Position numbers and translations under genes: made by a program
Shown here: positions 40,225 through 53,729 of the stretch, piece by piece
How the letters are laid out: each line of letters opens with the position of its first letter
Position numbering within the stretch: the stretch's first letter is position 1
NCBI GenBank assembly: GCA_002300355.1
Contig: NSGV01000001.1
Span: 2,046,001 to 2,110,000, forward strand
Length of the DNA: 64,000 nt
DNA from: Streptomyces sp. TLI_235
GTDB lineage: Bacteria; Actinomycetota; Actinomycetes; Streptomycetales; Streptomycetaceae
Direction: 5' to 3'
Notes under the pieces: generated by a model
The model's input: the letters and a program-made list of their open reading frames with translations, nothing else
Told to the model about the DNA's origin: nothing
The model's database searches: none

Positions 40225-40413
40225 TCCGGTGGCTCCTTCGCTACTTCAACTCGGCCGTCTCAACGTCCGTCGGCAGCGACACCAACGCCCTGTACGGCCC
40301 GGCGCCGGCCATACGGCCACACGCCTCTTCCATTGTCCGGCATCAGGTGCCGAGCCGCCTTTGGGCTCGAACTCCCTTGCCGGGGTTGCTCGTTCATGTC
40401 CGCAGAAAACACA

Positions 40414-40454
40414 AAAGGCCGCGGCCCCAGCGAATCGCTGGGGCCGCGGCCTTT
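40414..40454 (-). terminator. Terminator of the rRNA operon
   Basis: Perfect inverted repeat of 20 bp around A40434, including GGCCGCGGCCCC, flanked by A/T runs; it lies just beyond the 5S gene and is the strongest intrinsic terminator in the window. Confidence 0.93.
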
Positions 40455-40462
40455 GAATAATT

Positions 40463-40580
40463 GTTCGGCGGCGTCCTACTCTCCCACAGGGTCCCCCCTG
40501 CAGTACCATCGGCGCTACGAGGCTTAGCTTCCGGGTTCGGAATGTAACCGGGCGTTTCCCTCGTGCTATGACCACCGAAA
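40463..40580 (-). rRNA. rrf: 5S ribosomal RNA
   Basis: On the minus strand it runs from GTTTCGGTGGTCATAGC to GGACGCCGCCGAAC, with the conserved CGCCCGGTTACATTCCGAAC block. About 118 bases; ends may be off by one or two. The last gene of the operon. Confidence 0.96.
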
Positions 40581-40682
40581 CCCTATCGGGTATTCAGCGA
40601 AACACACTTTTCAATTGATAAGTGTTACTTCGTTCGCCGGCGATAGCTGTTCGCTACCCGGGAACCACACAGTGAACGCGAG

Positions 40683-43792
<3,110 letters not shown>

Positions 43793-43810
43793 CCACAGAT
43801 GCTCGCGTCC

Positions 43811-43832
43811 ACTGTGCAGTTCTCAAACAACG
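43811..43832 (-). promoter_or_regulatory. BoxA-like antitermination element before 23S
   Basis: On the minus strand TTGTTTGAGAACTGCACAGT, matching the actinobacterial NusB/S10 boxA-type leader. It lies in the 16S-23S spacer (43793-44066), which contains no tRNA gene, as usual in Streptomyces. Confidence 0.65.
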
Positions 43833-44062
43833 ACCAGACACCCACCCTCGAACCGTCCGAAGACGACCCTCAAGTGGAGCCGGCATCCCAGAAGGAACAA
43901 TCGTTCCCTCAGGACCCAACAGCGTGCCCGGCACCCGCGACGGTGATCGACGTTCCACGCTCCGAAGAGCAGTACTGGCCATCCCTACCGCGAGTGCCGA
44001 ATAGTCAACGTTCCACCCATGAGCAACCGTGCGAGACATTCGCTCGCAGTCGGCCATGTGCT

Positions 44063-45583
<1,521 letters not shown>

Positions 45584-45733
45584 TGATTACTCGGCCCTGC
45601 TTAATTAAAAGCGGCCGGTTCACACTCGCGTTGAGCGGCACGGCAACCACCGGAATAGGCGGCCCCGCGCACTGCGTCCTCGCTGTGTTATTTCAAAAGG
45701 AACCTCCAACCGATCCAAACGGACCGGCCGGGG

Positions 45734-45790
45734 ATGTCAACATATCTGGCGTTGACTTTTGGCACGCTGTTGAGTTCTCAAGGAACGGAC
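45734..45790 (-). promoter_or_regulatory. rRNA leader with boxA-like antitermination and conserved actinobacterial motif
   Basis: The minus strand reads CCTTGAGAACTCAACAGCG, then CCAAAAGTCAACGCC, a leader shared by Streptomyces rrn operons and related to the mycobacterial boxA region. About 150-200 bases upstream of 16S. Confidence 0.65.
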
Positions 45791-46060
45791 ACTTCCTTCG
45801 GACCGCCTTCCAGCGGACCCTCCGGGCGTTTCGCTCTTTCGTGTTTCCAGCTTATCAGATCCGCCGCTCGGGCTTTTCCGACTCGCTTTTGCCTTTCGGC
45901 TTTCGCCTTTCGGCGCCCCGAACTCTAGCAGAGTTTTTGACGCACATTTCCCCGGACGATTTCTCGAATGGGTGTGCGACGGTCGACTCGTCGGAGGGAG
46001 GGGGCCGTTACCGGTTCGCAACCAGTTTCGGCGACTCGTCCAACGTTAGGGCACCGGGCA
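45791..46060 (-). promoter_or_regulatory. rRNA promoter region
   Basis: Candidate -10 boxes on the minus strand are TAAGCT (45854-45849, within TGATAAGCT) and TAGAGT (45927-45922); matching -35 boxes are weak. The region is more A/T-rich than its surroundings and contains short AAAGGCG/AAAGCCG direct repeats. Several tandem start sites are usual for Streptomyces rrn. No gene in 45584-46077. Confidence 0.5.
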
Positions 46061-46077
46061 GCCAGCGTCAAACACGC

Positions 46078-46105
46078 GGGGCCGGATCTGGCTGGATCCG
46101 GCCCC
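46078..46105 (-). terminator. Terminator of tyrS
   Basis: Perfect 11-bp stem (46078-46088 with 46095-46105), 6-base loop, 50 bp beyond the tyrS stop; it shields the rRNA promoters. Confidence 0.8.
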
Positions 46106-46155
46106 TGTGGGGTGTCGCGGCAGCTCAACCGCAGTGCGGTTCAAGCCACCTGACG

Positions 46156-47427
46156 TCAGTTCGACGCAAGCTCGACGGCGGCGAGGTTGCGCTTGCCGCG
46201 CCGCAGCACGAGCCAGCGGCCGTGCAGCAGGTCGTCGGCGGCGGGCACGGCCTCCTCGTCGGTGACCTTCGCGTTGTTCAGGTAAGCGCCGCCCTCCTTG
46301 ATGGTGCGGCGGGCACCGGAACGGCTCGGGGCGAGCCCGGTCTCGACCAGCAGGTCGACGACCGACTGCAGCTCCGCGACCGTGGCCTTCGGGACCTCGG
46401 CGAGTGCCGCGGCCAGGGTGGCCGGCTCCAGGTCGGCGAGGTCGCCCTGGCCGAAAAGCGCCTTCGAGGCGGCCACCGCGCGCTCGTACTGCTCGGCGCC
46501 GTGCACCATCGAGGTGAGCTCCTCCGCCAGCGCCCGCTGGGCGAGGCGGGCGGCGGGCCGCTCGGCGGTGTCCCGCTCCAGCTGCTCGATCTCCTCCCGC
46601 GAGCGGAAGGAGAAGATCCGCAGGAAGTTGGAGACGTCCCGGTCGTCCGCGTTCAGCCAGAACTGGTAGAAGGCGTACGGGGTGGTGAGCTCGGGGTCGA
46701 GCCAGACCGTGCCGGACTCGGTCTTGCCGAACTTGGTGCCGTCGGCCTTCACGATCAGCGGGGTCGCGAGCAGGTGGACGGACTTGCCCTCGGCCTTGCG
46801 GATGAGGTCGCTGCCGGCCGTGAGGTTGCCCCACTGGTCGCTGCCGCCGGTCTGCAGGGTGCAGTTGTAGCGGCGGTTCAGCTCCAGGTAGTCCATGCCC
46901 TGGAGGATCTGGTAGCTGAACTCGGTGTAGCTGATGCCGGCGTCGGAGTTCAGCCGGCGGGCGACCGCCTCCTTGGCGATCATGTTGTTGACCCGGAAGT
47001 ACTTGCCGACGTCGCGCAACAGGCTGATCGCCGACATGCCGGACGTCCAGTCCAGGTTGTTGACCATGCGGGCCGCGAACTCGCCCTCGAAGTCGAGGAA
47101 CTTCGCGATCTGGCCGCGCAGGCGGTCCACCCAGCCGGCCACCGTCTCGGGGTCGTTGAGGACGCGCTCGGCGGTCGGCTTCGGGTCGCCGATCAAGCCG
47201 GTGGCGCCGCCGACCAGGCCGAGCGGCAGGTTTCCGGCCAGCTGCAGGCGCTTCATGGTGAGGATCTGCACCAGGTTGCCGAGGTGCAGGCTGGGCGCCG
47301 TCGGGTCGAAGCCGCAATAGAACGTGACCGGGCCGTCCGCGAACGCCTTGCGCAGTGCGTCCTCGTCGGTGGACAGGGCGATCAGCCCACGCCACCGCAG
47401 CTCGTCGACGATGTCCGTCACGGTCAC
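46156..47427 (-). CDS. tyrS: Tyrosyl-tRNA synthetase, 423 aa
   Basis: Class I synthetase. The HIGH-type motif is in PTAPSLHLGN (residues 42-51), the KMSKS equivalent is KFGKT near residue 232, and the C-terminal S4-like domain (about 355-423) ends with RNLAAVELASN. The first of two GTG codons (47427) is chosen because GAAGGAG lies four bases upstream. No T-box leader is seen. It lies upstream of the rRNA operon on the same strand, with its own terminator, and is divergent from the HNH gene. Confidence 0.97.
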   Translation of the reverse strand: MTVTDIVDELRWRGLIALSTDEDALRKAFADGPVTFYCGFDPTAPSLHLGNLVQILTMKRLQLAGNLPLGLVGGATGLIGDPKPTAERVLNDPETVAGWVDRLRGQIAKFLDFEGEFAARMVNNLDWTSGMSAISLLRDVGKYFRVNNMIAKEAVARRLNSDAGISYTEFSYQILQGMDYLELNRRYNCTLQTGGSDQWGNLTAGSDLIRKAEGKSVHLLATPLIVKADGTKFGKTESGTVWLDPELTTPYAFYQFWLNADDRDVSNFLRIFSFRSREEIEQLERDTAERPAARLAQRALAEELTSMVHGAEQYERAVAASKALFGQGDLADLEPATLAAALAEVPKATVAELQSVVDLLVETGLAPSRSGARRTIKEGGAYLNNAKVTDEEAVPAADDLLHGRWLVLRRGKRNLAAVELASN

Positions 47428-47667
47428 GCTTCTCCTTCGGTCGCGTCCGACGGTGTCCGCGGCCCGCCGTGGGCCCGCGCCGGACGACTCCAGCGTTCTA
47501 GAGAGTACGCGCATCCGGCCAGCGGGTTTTCGCTCGGCCGCGGGGCGGACGGAAATTCCGTTGTTGCCGTGGCCGCGGCCCTTCACAGTGGACACACCGC
47601 CGAGAGCGGCAGTGACGGGACGGTCGTGCCCTGGCGGTGCGGCCGCACAGGGGAGGTGGCCTGAACA

Positions 47668-48177
47668 ATGCGCAACACACTGGTACTGAACGCGAGCTAC
47701 GAGCCGCTGACGACGGTGTCGCTGAAGCGCGCCGTGGTGCTCGTCCTGCAGGACAAGGCGGTCGTCGAGCACGCCCATCCGCTCGGGATGGTGCGCGGTA
47801 CCGGTGTGGCCGTTCCGGTCCCCCGGGTGATCAGGCTCAACCGCTACGTGCGGGTGCCGTTCCGACAACACGCCCCGTGGTCGCGGCGCGGTGTCCTCGT
47901 CCGGGACCAGCACCGGTGCGCCTACTGCGGCCGGCGGGCGAGCACCGTCGACCACCTGGTGCCCAAGTCGCGCGGCGGCGCCGACAGCTGGATGAACACC
48001 GTGGCCGCGTGCCCGGAGGACAACCAGCGGAAGGCCGACCGGACGCCGGAGCAGGCCGGGATGAGGCTGCTGCGGCGGCCGTTCGAGCCGACGCCGGAGG
48101 CGACGCTGATGCTCGCCCTCGGCCTGCGCGGCAGTGAGCTGCGCGAGCTCGCCGCCTGGCTGCCGGCCAGCGCCTGA
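47668..48177 (+). CDS. HNH endonuclease, 169 aa
   Basis: Actinobacterial stand-alone HNH protein: the N-terminal domain opens with RNTLVLNASYEPLTTVSLKR; the nuclease core has CAYCGR, DHLVPKSRGG (the catalytic His region) and the NTVAAC/N segment. The conserved opening and chromosomal place suggest housekeeping DNA repair or processing, not a homing enzyme. GGAGGT lies about ten bases before the ATG. It converges on the propeller gene. Confidence 0.93.
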   Translation: MRNTLVLNASYEPLTTVSLKRAVVLVLQDKAVVEHAHPLGMVRGTGVAVPVPRVIRLNRYVRVPFRQHAPWSRRGVLVRDQHRCAYCGRRASTVDHLVPKSRGGADSWMNTVAACPEDNQRKADRTPEQAGMRLLRRPFEPTPEATLMLALGLRGSELRELAAWLPASA

Positions 48178-48212
48178 CCGGTCCGGACAGGACCGGGCGG
48201 GGCGCACGGACG

Positions 48213-48261
48213 GAACGCCGCAGGCCGGCCCGATCGGGGGACGGGCCGGCCTGCGGCGTTC
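48213..48261. terminator. Bidirectional terminator HNH / propeller gene
   Basis: Perfect 19-bp stem (48213-48231 with 48243-48261) with an 11-base loop between convergent genes. Confidence 0.88.
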
Positions 48262-48285
48262 TTCGTGCCGGTGACGGGACGGGCG

Positions 48286-50385
48286 TCAGCCCTTGGCCTG
48301 GAAGGCCGTGGCGGTGCCGAAGTTCGCCGAGTGCTCGGGGAGCACCACGACCTTGTCGCCCGCCGAGAGCACCCGGCCCGTGCTGAGCAGCGAGCCGGTG
48401 CGCTGCGGGAAGGCACCGCCCTGGGTCTCCTGGCCGCCCGTGAGGGCGAAGCGGCTGATGTGCGCGGGCTGGTCGAGGCGCTCGTCGACGGCGAGCAGCA
48501 GACCGCCGCCGTCCAGGCCGACCGCTCGGGACTTGCGCTTCTCCGCGATCGCGGTCGTCCAGGCCGGCTTGCCGGTGGCGAGGTCGTACGCGACGACCGC
48601 GGTGGCGGCGCCGCCGTCCGCGGGCCCGACGGCGGTGACCATGGTGTTCTCGTGGAAGAAGACGGTCGGCACGGTGTCGAAGGTGCCGCGCGCGGTGTCC
48701 AGGCGGCCGGCGTCGCCGGTCACCGGGATCTCGGCTGCCGGGTCGCCGGAGGGGCTCCAGGCGAAGATCCGGTCGTCGGTGGGCTTCTCGCCGCTGGTGG
48801 CGAGGACGGCGGGCTCGGCGGAGAGCACCCGCACGGTCTTGGGCTTGTTGTTCAGCCCGCGCCACCACTTCACCTTGCCGTCGGCCGCGTTGAGGGCGAC
48901 CGCCTGGTCGGTGGGGGTGCTGTCGGCGCAGCTGCTGTGCAGGACGACGGTGGCTCCGCCCGCCCCGCCGGACAGGCTGCAGAACTTGCCCTGGCCGGTG
49001 TACTGCCAGAGGTCCTTGCCGTCGGCGGCGGCCCAGGCGAAGACCTTGTCCTCGCCGACCGCGACGACCTTGTCGTCGAGGACGGAGACCTCGGCGTCGT
49101 AGCCGTCCTTGGTGTCGGAGAGGTTCTTCGTCCAGGCGGTCTTGCCGGTCTTGCTGTCGACGGCGGCGAGGACGGTGCAGGGGCTCTTGGCGTCGCTGCC
49201 GGTGCGGAAGAGCACGCCGCCGAGGCCGGCGGTGTTGACGGTCGGGGAGAGCCCGCAGGGGGCGGCGCCCTGGGTGGGCGCGGTGACCGTCCAGGTCGGC
49301 TTGCCGTCGGCGAGGGCGTAGGCCTGCACACCGGAGCCGTCGGCGCGGACGACCGCGTCGGCGGTGATCCAGCCGCCGGCCAGGGTGTCGTCGGCCGCGG
49401 CGGCCGAGGCGGGCTTGGCTGCCCAGGCCTTGGCGTGCGCGACGGTGTAGCTGCGGGCGGCCGCGGTGTCGGCCCCGCCGTCGGACTTGTCGCCGTCGTC
49501 GCCGCCGGTCGCCAGGATGCCGGCGGTGACCAGGACGGCGAGCGCCGCGGCGCCCGCGCCGGCCCGTATCAGCAGGGTGCGGCGGCCGGGGCCGTGGTCC
49601 GCGGAGACGACGGAGGTCGCGGCGGCCCGGGCGCGGTCCACGAGCGAGCGGCGCCCGGCGCGGCCCTCGTCGTCAGGGTCCCGGGGGCGGTCCTCGCCGC
49701 GGGTGACGGTGTAGGGGCTGAGGGTCGGCGCGGCGGTGCCCGCCGGGTCCTCGTCCGGGGCGGCCGGGAAGGCGGCCGGGTGGCCGTCGGTGTCCGGGAA
49801 GGCCGACTGCTCGGTCTCCTGCGTCTGGGTCGGCCAGCTGCTGTACGCCGGGTCGGTGCTCGGCGTGTGGAGCGGCGGCTCGGGGGTGATCTGCGCGTAC
49901 GGGTCGGCGGTACCGGCGGAGCTGGCGCCGTAGGGCGCGTAGGGATCGGTGTACGCGGCGGCGGCCTGGTACGGGTCGCCGGTCTGCTGCTGCGGGAACT
50001 GCTCGTAGCCGCCTGCGTAGTAGCCCTGCGCCGGGTAGCCCTGCTGCGGGTAGGACTGCTCCGCGTAGCCCTGCGCTGCGTAGCCCTGCTCGGTGTAGCC
50101 CTGCTCGGTGTAGCCCTGCTGCGGGTAGGACTGCGTGGCCTGGCCGGTGGTGTCCCACGCGTTCTGCTGCTGCCAGGCCTGCTGGTCGGCGCCCGGCTGC
50201 CAGGCCTGCTGGTCGCCCGCGGCCTGGTGGGGCTGCTGCTGCCCGGCCGCCCACGGGTCGGCCGGCTGGTCCGCCTGGGGCTGGTACCAGGCCTGCTGCT
50301 GGTAGTCGTGGCCGGCCTCGGGCTGCTGCCCGGCGCCGTTGTGCGGGTACCCCTGGTCATAGGTCCGGGGAGGGTCCTGAGCCAT
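48286..50385 (-). CDS. Membrane-anchored PQQ-like beta-propeller protein with Gln/Tyr-rich N-terminus, 699 aa
   Basis: Residues 1-145 are prion-like: Gln, Tyr, Pro, Gly with repeated QGYTEQGY-type units. Residues about 268-295 form one transmembrane helix (AGAGAAALAVLVTAGILATG). Residues about 320-699 contain PQQ/WD40-like blades (for example GKTAWTKNLSD, GKVKWWRGLNN, GKPAWTTAIAE), so the propeller is probably extracellular and the Q/Y arm cytoplasmic. Streptomyces has several such proteins; ligand unknown. ATG 50385 with a weak SD. Expected to be monocistronic. Confidence 0.88.
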   Translation of the reverse strand: MAQDPPRTYDQGYPHNGAGQQPEAGHDYQQQAWYQPQADQPADPWAAGQQQPHQAAGDQQAWQPGADQQAWQQQNAWDTTGQATQSYPQQGYTEQGYTEQGYAAQGYAEQSYPQQGYPAQGYYAGGYEQFPQQQTGDPYQAAAAYTDPYAPYGASSAGTADPYAQITPEPPLHTPSTDPAYSSWPTQTQETEQSAFPDTDGHPAAFPAAPDEDPAGTAAPTLSPYTVTRGEDRPRDPDDEGRAGRRSLVDRARAAATSVVSADHGPGRRTLLIRAGAGAAALAVLVTAGILATGGDDGDKSDGGADTAAARSYTVAHAKAWAAKPASAAAADDTLAGGWITADAVVRADGSGVQAYALADGKPTWTVTAPTQGAAPCGLSPTVNTAGLGGVLFRTGSDAKSPCTVLAAVDSKTGKTAWTKNLSDTKDGYDAEVSVLDDKVVAVGEDKVFAWAAADGKDLWQYTGQGKFCSLSGGAGGATVVLHSSCADSTPTDQAVALNAADGKVKWWRGLNNKPKTVRVLSAEPAVLATSGEKPTDDRIFAWSPSGDPAAEIPVTGDAGRLDTARGTFDTVPTVFFHENTMVTAVGPADGGAATAVVAYDLATGKPAWTTAIAEKRKSRAVGLDGGGLLLAVDERLDQPAHISRFALTGGQETQGGAFPQRTGSLLSTGRVLSAGDKVVVLPEHSANFGTATAFQAKG

Positions 50386-50482
50386 GAAATCCGTCCGTCC
50401 CGACTGCTGCTGCAAGCGCCCAGCATCTCATGACGGCCCGAGCACCCCGTCGGAACGGGGTGCCCCGCGGACTGACCCTGCC

Positions 50483-50779
50483 TCAGGAGGTGGTGCGCAG
50501 CACGTCGTCGATGCGGCCGGCGAGCGTGGTGTCGAGGCCGGTGAGGCCGCCCGCGCTGTGGGTGGAGAGGTTGAAGCGCAGGGTGCGCCAGCGGATGTCG
50601 ATGTCGGGGTGGTGGTCGAGTTCCTCGGCGGCGACGGCGACGGTGTCGACGACCCGGATCGCCGTCATGAAGCTGGCGGTCTCGGCGGTGCGGACGATCG
50701 CCTCACCCTCGCGGTGCCACTCGGGCAGGGCGGCCAGGGCCGCGGTGATCTCGTCCTCGGTCAGCCGGGTTCGGCTCAC
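50483..50779 (-). CDS. 4a-hydroxytetrahydrobiopterin dehydratase, 98 aa
   Basis: Pterin-4a-carbinolamine dehydratase fold: DEITAALAALPEWHREGEAI, the HHPDIDIRW active-site segment and the THSAGGLTGLD end. It recycles hydroxylated pterin cofactors. The GTG at 50779 follows GGGAGC and gives the usual length; an upstream in-frame start would add 25 Pro/Arg-rich residues. No aromatic amino acid hydroxylase is encoded nearby. Confidence 0.93.
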   Translation of the reverse strand: MSRTRLTEDEITAALAALPEWHREGEAIVRTAETASFMTAIRVVDTVAVAAEELDHHPDIDIRWRTLRFNLSTHSAGGLTGLDTTLAGRIDDVLRTTS

Positions 50780-50892
50780 GGGTGCTCCCGGTGGGTCGGT
50801 GGCGGGCCCGCGGCGGGCGGGCCGCCCGCCGCGGGGGTGCGTCACAAGGAGCATAGGAAGGCGGGGGCCCGACGGCCGGGCGACACGGGGTG

Positions 50893-51654
50893 TCAGGTGA
50901 GCAGGAGCCGGGTGACGGCGGCGAGGCCGACGACCACGATGACGCCGCGCAGCACGGGCGGCGGCAGCCGGCGTCCGACCTTGGCGCCGAGCTGGCCGCC
51001 GACCACCGATCCGGCGGCGATGAGCAGCACGGCCGTCCAGTCGATGGGGGCGACGAAGAGGAAGAAGACCGCGGCGACGCCGTTGACGATCAGCGCGAGG
51101 ACGTTCTTGGTGGCGTTGATCCGCTGCATGTCGTCCTGGAGCAGCATGCCCATCAGGGCGAGCAGCAGGACTCCCTGGGCGGCGCCGAAGTAGCCGCCGT
51201 AGACGCCGGCCAGCAGGACGCCGGCGAAGAGCAGCGCGCCGCCCTCGGCGCTGCCGCCGCCGTGGCCGCGCCGGGCGGCCACCGCACGGGACACCCGGGG
51301 CTGGATCACCACGAGGACGAGGGCGCAGAGGATCAGCGCGGGAACGATGGTGTCGAAGGCGCTGCTGGGGAGCTTGGTGAGCAGGTAGGCGCCGGTGAGG
51401 CCGCCGATCAGGGAGGCGGTGCCGAGGCGCAGCAGCCGGCGGCGCTGGCCGACGAGCTCGCGGCGGTAGCCGATGACGCCGCTGATCGAGCCGGGGACCA
51501 GGCCGAGGGTGTTGGAGACGTTGGCGGTGACGGGCGGCAGGCCGAGGGCGAGCAGCACGGGGAAGGTGATCAGCGTGCCGGAGCCGACGACGGTGTTGAT
51601 GGTGCCCGCGCCGACACCCGCCAGCAGCACCGCCAGCGCTTCCCAGACCGTCAT
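50893..51654 (-). CDS. TauE/SafE family membrane permease, 253 aa
   Basis: Seven to eight hydrophobic segments with the family repeat: GVGAGTINTVVGSGTLITFP (N-terminal) and GVYGGYFGAAQGVLLLALMG (C-terminal). These permeases move sulfite, sulfonates or organosulfur acids; the substrate here is unknown. ATG start with an AGGGAAT-like SD. The pterin dehydratase gene is downstream on the same strand, separated by about 113 bp. Confidence 0.93.
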   Translation of the reverse strand: MTVWEALAVLLAGVGAGTINTVVGSGTLITFPVLLALGLPPVTANVSNTLGLVPGSISGVIGYRRELVGQRRRLLRLGTASLIGGLTGAYLLTKLPSSAFDTIVPALILCALVLVVIQPRVSRAVAARRGHGGGSAEGGALLFAGVLLAGVYGGYFGAAQGVLLLALMGMLLQDDMQRINATKNVLALIVNGVAAVFFLFVAPIDWTAVLLIAAGSVVGGQLGAKVGRRLPPPVLRGVIVVVGLAAVTRLLLT

Positions 51655-51796
51655 CCCCGATTCCCTCCTTCGGTCCTGTCAGTAAGGATCATGCCGGAGG
51701 AGGGACGGCCGGGCCAGGGGTGATCCACGATCCGGACCGCGGGCCGGACGGGCCGGCCCCGCGGGGCGGCGGGCCGCTCCCCGGGGCCGGCGCGGA

Positions 51797-52621
51797 TCAC
51801 CCGGCCGACGCGTGGTCGGAGGATGCGCGGTCGGAGGATGTGCGGTCGGCCGGTGCGCCGCCGGCCGGAGCGGCGGCGGTCCCGCGGGCGAGCCAGTCGG
51901 CGAACGTCACGGTGCCGCGGGTGTCGGGCCGCTGGGTGGTCAGGCCGCCGGCGCGCAGCGCCCGGCCGACGGCTCCGGGCAGCGGCAGGGGCAGTTGCAG
52001 GGCGCGGCGGCCGGTGACGGCGCGCCAGGTCCGGGCGAGCTCGCGGGCGTCGGTGGTCTCCGGGCCGGCGGCCTCGATCCGGCCGAGGCGGGCCGGCTGC
52101 TCAGCGGCGTCGGCGACCGCGCGGGCGGCGTCCTCGGCGGCGATGCTCTGCAGCCTGGCGTGGGGCACGGTGAGCAGGCGCCACCGGCCGAGCAGGCCGA
52201 ACATCTCGGCGAGCAGTTCGTGGAACTGGGTGATCCGGACGACCGTCCACGGCACCGGGCCCTCGGTGACGGCCCGCTCCTGGTCGGTCTTGACCCGGTA
52301 GTAGCCGACCGGCACCCGGTCGCAGCCGACGATGGAGACGCAGACGTGGTGGGCGACGCCCGCGGCCCGTTCGGCGGCGAGCAGGTTCCGGGTGCCGTCG
52401 ACCAGGGTGCGTTCGGCACCCTGCGCCGAGCGGCTGTTGGCGGCGTCGACCACGGCGTCGCAGCCGGCGAGCGCCGCGGCCAGTCCGGCTCCGGTGGTCA
52501 GGTCGACCGGGTGCTCGGGCGAGCGGCGGCTGAGCACCCGGACCTCGTGTCCGCGTGCGCGCAGTTCCTCGGTGACGTGGTGTCCCAGCGTCCCCGTTCC
52601 TCCGACGATGGCGATTCTCAT
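51797..52621 (-). CDS. NmrA/SDR-like NAD(P)-binding protein, 274 aa
   Basis: Atypical short-chain dehydrogenase fold: IAIVGGTGTLGHHVTEELRA at the N-terminus, a YYRVK segment in place of YxxxK and a late ALQLPLPLPGAVGRALRAG. The last ~30 residues are Ala/Ser/Asp-rich. ATG 52621 starts at the Rossmann fold; ATG 52657 would add 12 residues but lies just 6 bp from a terminator hairpin. Substrate unknown. Confidence 0.87.
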   Translation of the reverse strand: MRIAIVGGTGTLGHHVTEELRARGHEVRVLSRRSPEHPVDLTTGAGLAAALAGCDAVVDAANSRSAQGAERTLVDGTRNLLAAERAAGVAHHVCVSIVGCDRVPVGYYRVKTDQERAVTEGPVPWTVVRITQFHELLAEMFGLLGRWRLLTVPHARLQSIAAEDAARAVADAAEQPARLGRIEAAGPETTDARELARTWRAVTGRRALQLPLPLPGAVGRALRAGGLTTQRPDTRGTVTFADWLARGTAAAPAGGAPADRTSSDRASSDHASAG

Positions 52622-52662
52622 ACCAGGGGGACGAGACGGCCCGGCCGAACGTGACATACGGG

Positions 52663-52700
52663 TCCGGCCTGCGCCTCCCGTGCGGGAGGCGCAGGCCGGA
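52663..52700 (-). terminator. Terminator of nfeD-SPFH operon
   Basis: Perfect 17-bp stem (52663-52679 with 52684-52700) and 4-base loop, 28 bp beyond the SPFH stop and only 42 bp before the SDR-like start. Confidence 0.85.
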
Positions 52701-52727
52701 ACTGTTCGCCGGGGCCCTACGGCCGGG

Positions 52728-53720
52728 TCACTCGGGGTCGATCCGCGGGTACTCGCGGGTGGTCTCGACCCGGGGGCGGGCGACGTTCTTGGTCTCGGTG
52801 TCCACCGGGCGCGGGGCGGCGGCGGAGGCCGGGCCTGCGCCGTTGCCGCCGGTCAGGCCGGTGAAGGCGCCGCCGAGGCCCTTGAGCGCGTCGCCGACCT
52901 CGCTGGGGATGATCCACAGCTTGTTGGAGTCGCCCTTGGCGAGCTCGGGCAGGGTCTGCAGGTACTGGTAGGCGAGCAGCTTCTGGTCGGCGTCGCCCTC
53001 GTGGATGGCCTCGAACACGGTGCGGATCGCGGCGGCCTCACCGTCGGCGCGGAGCACCGCGGCCTGCGCCTCACCCTCGGCCTGGAGGACCGCGGCCTGC
53101 TTCTCACCCTCGGCCCGCAGGATCTGGGCCTGCCGGGCGCCCTCGGCGGTGAGGATCGCGGCGCGCTTGTCGCGGTCGGCGCGCATCTGCTTCTCCATCG
53201 AGTCCTGGATGGAGGTCGGCGGCTCGATCGCCTTCAGCTCGACGCGGTTGACGCGGATGCCCCAGCGGCCGGTGGCCTCGTCCAGGACGCCGCGGAGGCC
53301 GGCGTTGATGACCTCGCGGGAGGTCAGGGTGGACTCGAGGTCCATCGAGCCGATGATGTTGCGCAGCGTGGTGACGGTGAGCTGCTCGATGGCCTGGATG
53401 TAGCTGGCGACCTCGTAGGTCGCGGCCCGCGGGTCGGTCACCTGGTAGTAGATGACGGTGTCGATGTTGACGACCAGGTTGTCCGACGTGATGACCGGCT
53501 GCGGCGGGAACGGCACGACCTGCTCGCGGAGGTCGATGCGGTTGCGGATGGTGTCGATGAACGGCACGACGATGTTGAGACCCGCGCTCAGCGTGCGGGT
53601 GTAGCGTCCGAAGCGCTCCACGATCGCCGCGCTGGCCTGCGGGATCACCTGGATCGTCTTGATCAGGGCGATGAAGGCCACCACGACCAGGACGAGCAGC
53701 ACGATGAGGACGGGTTCCAC
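52728..53720 (-). CDS. SPFH/band-7 (stomatin-like) protein, 330 aa
   Basis: N-terminal membrane anchor (LIVLLVLVVVAFIALI), SPFH domain about 25-190 (QASAAIVERFGRYTRTLSAG) and an Ala/Glu/Gln-rich coiled coil (AEGEKQAAVLQAEGEAQAAV). The C-terminal ~40 residues are polar. Forms membrane rings or scaffolds with NfeD partners. The NfeD gene ends 9 bp upstream, so they are one operon. QmcA-like; protease regulation or flotillin-like microdomains are both possible roles. Confidence 0.95.
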   Translation of the reverse strand: MEPVLIVLLVLVVVAFIALIKTIQVIPQASAAIVERFGRYTRTLSAGLNIVVPFIDTIRNRIDLREQVVPFPPQPVITSDNLVVNIDTVIYYQVTDPRAATYEVASYIQAIEQLTVTTLRNIIGSMDLESTLTSREVINAGLRGVLDEATGRWGIRVNRVELKAIEPPTSIQDSMEKQMRADRDKRAAILTAEGARQAQILRAEGEKQAAVLQAEGEAQAAVLRADGEAAAIRTVFEAIHEGDADQKLLAYQYLQTLPELAKGDSNKLWIIPSEVGDALKGLGGAFTGLTGGNGAGPASAAAPRPVDTETKNVARPRVETTREYPRIDPE

Positions 53721-53729
53721 GATTCTCCC

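Noticed and set aside
40330..40412. tRNA-like GTTCGAGCCC on the minus strand near the 5S terminator
   Set aside because: The T-arm does not pair and no acceptor or anticodon stem can be formed around it.
37996..40527. 843-residue open frame on the plus strand, antisense to the repeat protein
   Set aside because: It is the mirror of the repeats (Arg/Thr/Val text such as VAVRRTVVTTRTV), has no ribosome-binding site, runs into the 5S gene, and arises because G+C-rich repeats leave the opposite strand open.
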